The notes beneath the pieces were generated by a model, which ran no database searches, was not told the DNA's origin, and saw only the letters and a list, made by a program, of their open reading frames with translations. The position numbers and the translations under genes were made by a program. A DNA stretch of 30,000 bases, from the NCBI RefSeq assembly GCF_042767895.1, contig NC_091553.1:46752389-46782388 (forward strand), in the 5' to 3' direction. Positions 24,101-30,000 of this stretch are shown in pieces. The first letter of the stretch is position 1, and every line of letters starts with the position of its first letter. This DNA comes from Penaeus vannamei (lineage: Eukaryota; Arthropoda; Malacostraca; Decapoda; Penaeidae).

Positions 24101-27100
24101 AACCAAATTGAATACTGTGTTTGCAATAATGAAACCAAATTGAATACTGTGTTTGCAATAATGAAACCAAATTGAATACTGTGTTTGCAATAATGAAACC
24201 AAATTGGATACTGTGTTTGCAATAATGAAACCAAATTGAATACTGTGTTTGCAATAATGAAACCAAATTGAATACTGTGTTTGCAATAATGAAACCAAAT
24301 TGAATACTGTGTTTGCAATAATGAAACCAAATTGAATACTGTGTTTGCAATAATGAAACCAAATTGAATACTGTGTTTGCAATAATGAAACCAAATTGAA
24401 TACTGTGTTTGCAATAATGGAACCAAATTGAATACTGTGTTTGCAATAATGAAACCAAATTGAATACTGTGTTTGCAATAATGAAACCAAATTGAATACT
24501 GTGTTTGCAATAATGAAACCAAATTGAATACTGTGTTTGCAATAATGAAACCAAATTGAATACTGTGTTTGCAATAATGAAACCAAATTGAATACTGTGT
24601 TTGCAATAATGAAACCAAATTGAATACTGTGTTTGCAATAATGAAACCAAATTGAATACTGTGTTTGCAATAATGAAACCAAATTGAATACTGTGTTTGC
24701 AATAATGAAACCAAATTGAATACTGTGTTTGCAATAATGAAACCAAATTGAATACTGTGTTTGCAATAATGAAACCAAATTGAATACTGTGTTTGCAATA
24801 ATGGAACCAAATTGAATACTGTGTTTGCAATAATGAAACCAAATTGAATACTGTGTTTGCAATAATGAAACCAAATTGAATACTGTGTTTGCAATAATGA
24901 AACCAAATTGAATACTGTGTTTGCAATAATGAAACCAAATTGAATACTGTGTTTGCAATAATGAAACCAAATTGAATACTGTGTTTGCAATAATGAAACC
25001 AAATTGAATACTGTGTTTGCAATAATGGAACCAAATTGAATACTGTGTTTGCAATAATGAAACCAAATTGAATACTGTGTTTGCAATAATGAAACCAAAT
25101 TGAATACTGTGTTTGCAATAATGGAACCAAATTGAATACTGTGTTTGCAATAATGGAACCAAATTGAATACTGTGTTTGCAATAATGAAACCAAATTGAA
25201 TACTGTGTTTGCAATAATGAAACCAAATTGAATACTGTGTTTGCAATAATGGAACCAAATTGAATACTGTGTTTGCAATAATGAAACCAAATTGAATACT
25301 GTGTTTGCAATAATGAAACCAAATTGAATACTGTGTTTGCAATAATGAAACCAAATTGAATACTGTGTTTGCAATAATGAAACCAAATTGAATACTGTGT
25401 TTGCAATAATGGAACCAAATTGAATACTGTGTTTGCAATAATGAAACCAAATTGAATACTGTGTTTGCAATAATGGAACCAAATTGAATACTGTGTTTGC
25501 AATAATGAAACCAAATTGAATACTGTGTTTGCAATAATGAATCCAAATTGAATACTGTGTTTGCAATAATGAAACCAAATTGAATACTGTGTTTGCAATA
25601 ATGAATCCAAATTGAATACTGTGTTTGCAATAATGAATCCAAATTGAATACTGTGTTTGCAATAATGAAACCAAATTGAATACTGTGTTTGCAATAATGA
25701 ATCCAAATTGAATACTGTGTTTGCAATAATGAAACCAAATTGAATACTGTGTTTGCAATAATGGAACCAAATTGAATACTGTGTTTGCAATAATGAAACC
25801 AAATTGAATACTGTGTTTGCAATAATGAATCCAAATTGAATACTGTGTTTGCAATAATGAATCCAAATTGAATACTGTGTTTGCAATAATGAAACCAAAT
25901 TGAATACTGTGTTTGCAATAATGAAACCAAATTGAATACTGTGTTTGCAATAATGAATCCAAATTGAATACTGTGTTTGCAATAATGAAACCAAATTGAA
26001 TACTGTGTTTGCAATAATGGAACCAAATTGAATACTGTGTTTGCAATAATGAATCCAAATTGAATACTGTGTTTGCAATAATGAATCCAAATTGAATACT
26101 GTGTTTGCAATAATGAAACCAAATTGAATACTGTGTTTGCAATAATGAAACCAAATTGAATACTGTGTTTGCAATAATGAAACCAAATTGAATACTGTGT
26201 TTGCAATAATGGAACCAAATTGAATACTGTGTTTGCAATAATGAAACCAAATTGAATACTGTGTTTGCAATAATGAAACCAAATTGAATACTGTGTTTGC
26301 AATAATGAAACCAAATTGAATACTGTGTTTGCAATAATGAAACCAAATTGAATACTGTGTTTGCAATAATGAAACCAAATTGAATACTGTGTTTGCAATA
26401 ATGGAACCAAATTGAATACTGTGTTTGCAATAATGAATCCAAATTGAATACTGTGTTTGCAATAATGAATCCAAATTGAATACTGTGTTTGCAATAATGG
26501 AACCAAATTGAATACTGTGTTTGCAATAATGAAACCAAATTGAATACTGTGTTTGCAATAATGAAACCAAATTGAATACTGTGTTTGCAATAATGGAACC
26601 AAATTGAATACTGTGTTTGCAATAATGAAACCAAATTGAATACTGTGTTTGCAATAATGGAACCAAATTGAATACTGTGTTTGCAATAATGAAACCAAAT
26701 TGAATACTGTGTTTGCAATAATGAAACCAAATTGAATACTGTGTTTGCAATAATGAAACCAAATTGAATACTGTGTTTGCAATAATGGAACCAAATTGAA
26801 TACTGTGTTTGCAATAATGAAACCAAATTGAATACTGTGTTTGCAATAATGAAACCAAATTGAATACTGTGTTTGCAATAATGAAACCAAATTGAATACT
26901 GTGTTTGCAATAATGAAACCAAATTGAATACTGTGTTTGCAATAATGAAACCAAATTGAATACTGTGTTTGCAATAATGAAACCAAATTGAATACTGTGT
27001 TTGCAATAATGAAACCAAATTGAATACTGTGTTTGCAATAATGAAACCAAATTGAATACTGTGTTTGCAATAATGAAACCAAATTGAATACTGTGTTTGC

Positions 27101-28947
27101 AATAATGAAACCAAATTGAATACTGTGTTTGCAATAATGGAACCAAATTGAATACTGTGTTTGCAATAATGAAACCAAATTGAATACTGTGTTTGCAATA
27201 ATGAAACCAAATTGAATACTGTGTTTGCAATAATGAAACCAAATTGAATACTGTGTTTGCAATAATGAAACCAAATTGAATACTGTGTTTGCAATAATGA
27301 AACCAAATTGAATACTGTGTTTGCAATAATGAAACCAAATTGAATACTGTGTTTGCAATAATGGAACCAAATTGAATACTGTGTTTGCAATAATGAAACC
27401 AAATTGAATACTGTGTTTGCAATAATGAAACCAAATTGAATACTGTGTTTGCAATAATGAAACCAAATTGAATACTGTGTTTGCAATAATGAAACCAAAT
27501 TGAATACTGTGTTTGCAATAATGAAACCAAATTGAATACTGTGTTTGCAATAATGAAACCAAATTGAATACTGTGTTTGCAATAATGAAACCAAATTGAA
27601 TACTGTGTTTGCAATAATGAAACCAAATTGAATACTGTGTTTGCAATAATGGAACCAAATTGAATACTGTGTTTGCAATAATGAAACCAAATTGAATACT
27701 GTGTTTGCAATAATGGAACCAAATTGAATACTGTGTTTGCAATAATGAAACCAAATTGAATACTGTGTTTGCAATAATGAAACCAAATTGAATACTGTGT
27801 TTGCAATAATGGAACCAAATTGAATACTGTGTTTGCAATAATGAAACCAAATTGAATACTGTGTTTGCAATAATGAAACCAAATTGAATACTGTGTTTGC
27901 AATAATGGAACCAAATTGAATACTGTGTTTGCAATAATGAATCCAAATTGAATACTGTGTTTGCAATAATGAAACCAAATTGAATACTGTGTTTGCAATA
28001 ATGAATCCAAATTGAATACTGTGTTTGCAATAATGAAACCAAATTGAATACTGTGTTTGCAATAATGAAACCAAATTGAATACTGTGTTTGCAATAATGA
28101 AACCAAATTGAATACTGTGTTTGCAATAATGAAACCAAATTGAATACTGTGTTTGCAATAATGAAACCAAATTGAATACTGTGTTTGCAATAATGAAACC
28201 ACATTGAATACTGTGTTTGCAATAATGAAACCAAATTGAATACTGTGTTTGCAATAATGAAACCAAATTGAATACTGTGTTTGCAATAATGAAACCAAAT
28301 TGGATACTGTGTTTGCAATAATGAAACCAAATTGGATACTGTGTTTGCAATAATGGAACCAAATTGGATACTGTGTTTGCAATAATGAAACCAAATTGGA
28401 TACTGTGTTTGCAATAATGAAACCAAATTGGATACTGTGTTTGCAATAATGGAACCAAATTGGATACTGTGTTTGCAATAATGGAACCAAATTGAATACT
28501 GTGTTTGCAATAATGGAACCAAATTGAATACTGTGTTTGCAATAATGGAACCAAATTGAATACTGTGTTTGCAATAATGAAACCAAATTGAATACTGTGT
28601 TTGCAATAATGAAACCAAATTGAATACTGTGTTTGCAATAATGGAACCAAATTGAATACTGTGTTTGCAATAATGGAACCAAATTGAATACTGTGTTTGC
28701 AATAATGGAACCAAATTGAATACTGTGTTTGCAATAATGAAACCAAATTGAATACTGTGTTTGCAATAATGAAACCAAATTGAATACTGTGTTTGCAATA
28801 ATGGAACCAAATTGAATACTGTGTTTGCAATAATGAAACCAAATTGGATACTGTGTTTGCAATAATGAATCCAAATTGAATACTGTGTTTGCAATAATGA
28901 AACCAAATTGAATACTGTGTTTGCAATAATGAAACCAAATTGAATAC
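18132..28947. repeat. 32-bp minisatellite, 338 units in exact register
   Basis: The plus-strand unit is TGTGTTTGCAATAATG then AAACCAAATTGAATAC (32 bp). The first full unit starts at 18132 and the last at 28916; the difference of 10784 is exactly 337 x 32, so there is no net insertion or deletion. Units differ at a few fixed positions: A/G in ATGaAACC, A/T in GAAaCC, A/G in TTGaATAC and ATaC, and rare T/C in TGTGtTTG. Three open frames of 3582-3674 codons run through it on the minus strand because the unit has no stop in any minus frame. It lies upstream of exon A, so it is probably intronic or 5'-flanking. Confidence 0.97.
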
Positions 28948-29140
28948 TATGCAATGAAAAATAATGTTGGATATTCTGTATGCAATAAAAACAAAGAATA
29001 AAGTTGGATATTTGGATATTGACCATGCAATGAAAAATCTATTGGAATATTGTTAACGCAATTCAAAATTTAAGTTGTATATTACCTATGCACTTAAAAA
29101 TGAAACGGAATACTGCGTGCAATGAAAAATAAAGTTGAAA
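28948..29140. repeat. Decayed copies flanking the 32-bp array
   Basis: Degenerate units continue past the clean array with motifs such as TATGCAATGAAAAATAATG, TTGGATATTCTG, TGCAATAAAAAC and GGAATACTGCGTGCAATG. They share the TGCAAT...A-rich...TTGGATAT order of the main unit but vary in length and sequence. Confidence 0.7.
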
Positions 29141-30000
29141 AAAATGGAAATACACATGTAAATGCCTTCAACAATGTAAATTTCATTACAAAAATTTGGA
29201 CCACCGAGTAGTTAAAAAAAAGAAAAAAAGAGAAAAAAAACTCCATATGATAATCTACATATCTAAATGATAATCAAAAACCGGCAAATTCGGATCCATC
29301 CACAGAGAAAAAGAAAAGGAAAAAAATTGCACAGACTTTCCTTCGAAACCTCACGAGAAAAAAAGAAATAAAAAATAGACCCCCGTGAATACATATTTGG
29401 GAAAATAAAAGTTAAGAAATAAAAGCAACATAACAGCGCTGATTTTCACCATAAAATAACAGACGTGCAATGAATGAAACAGAGCAAAGAAAAAATAGGG
29501 AAAATAAGTGAACTCTCGTATGGATATATATATATATACATTGTGATGACGTGCAGAATATACTGTATAACATAAATTCCTCTGTTGATTTTTTTGAGCA
29601 GCACATTCGGGTGATAAATTCTAAAAAAAAAGCAAAATAACTAAATAAATAAATGTTTACTATTAAACAAAATATGTGATATACAGAATATACTTCAAAG
29701 GCGGCTCACGAATATTTACAATTATGTACAATTTGTTATATATATTGTTATATACAATCACTGACTAAAAATAACTATTATTTTATCTATATTTAATAGA
29801 ATGGGTTTCAGACACACTTTTTAAATGAATGTGAGATTGATATATTTAATATTAATGATATATTTAATATTAATTTAATTAATATTGATATTTCTTGTCA
29901 TGAAGTGCGTTTCAAAGTGAAAAAAACAGAAATGGAAAAAAAGAAAAAAACAATGGATTTTGATATCATAAAAATAACATGTATAATTGAATCGAATTAA
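29141..30000. other. AT-rich region with no gene seen
   Basis: A/T-rich sequence with A-runs and a short TA tract near 29523-29537. The 18-bp unit TGATATATTTAATATTAA occurs twice in tandem (29838-29873). No credible exon, and in particular no signal-peptide exon for the minus-strand gene, was found. Confidence 0.6.

Noticed and set aside
18132..28947. CRISPR array
   Set aside because: The repeats are directly adjacent with no unique spacers, there are no cas genes, and the context is eukaryotic.
18002..29026. Three overlapping giant open frames (3582-3674 codons) as genes for a repeat protein
   Set aside because: All three frames are open only because the 32-bp unit has no stop on this strand; the products are the same cyclic sequence, and no known domain or signal peptide is seen. 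Kept as a finding, not annotated as CDS.
29412..29606. 64-codon minus-strand frame as the missing first exon
   Set aside because: No signal-peptide-like N-terminus with a suitable phase-2 donor is evident and it spans a TA tract; not supported.

Overview
The window looks like nuclear DNA of an arthropod. A decapod crustacean, perhaps a penaeid shrimp, is the best guess. The reasons are one spliced gene for a mucin-like protein with peritrophin-A (CBM14) chitin-binding domains, AT-rich non-coding DNA, and an extreme load of micro- and minisatellites. Nothing indicates a prokaryote, plasmid, phage or CRISPR locus. The organism call is an inference from gene family and repeat style, not from a diagnostic sequence.

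There is one convincing gene, on the minus strand, with four exons in the window: 17891-16353, 12772-12636, 9981-9797 and 9341-6579. All junctions have GT/AG ends and compatible phases (2, 1, 0). Joined, they give one uninterrupted frame of 1540 residues ending in TAG at 6581-6579. The first visible exon opens at a strong 3' splice site and has no ATG, so the start codon and signal peptide lie in one or more exons further upstream, not found here. The protein has three six-cysteine CBM14 domains (residues about 484-542, 565-623 and 1188-1247 of the visible part). They are separated by Pro/Ser/Gln-rich, Arg-rich and Thr-rich mucin-like stretches, and there are three furin-type basic sites (RQKR 237-240, RRRR 646-649, RSKR 746-749). 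It is expected to be a secreted, heavily O-glycosylated chitin-binding protein of cuticle, peritrophic matrix or egg coat.

Layout by region. 1-210: A-rich 40-bp repeats. 211-1118: G-rich minisatellite, about 17 units. 1245-1615: degenerate TCTG pyrimidine tract. 1690-6540: AT-rich DNA with no gene, a few microsatellites, a diverged duplication and a hairpin. 6579-17891: the gene. Each complete intron carries its own tandem repeat: 35 bp in the 455-bp intron, about 60 bp in the 2.65-kb intron, and a roughly 75-copy CT-rich array plus three 84-bp units in the 3.6-kb intron. 18132-28947: a 32-bp minisatellite of 338 units that ends exactly in register. 28948-29140: decayed relatives of that unit. 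29141-30000: AT-rich DNA with no gene seen.

The very long minus-strand open frames across 18-29 kb and 12.8-16.1 kb are best explained as by-products of stop-free repeat units. The most unusual aspects are the size and exact register of the 32-bp array, its position just upstream of a splice acceptor, and the CT array, which begins inside a real polypyrimidine tract and repeats a splice-acceptor-like motif about 75 times.
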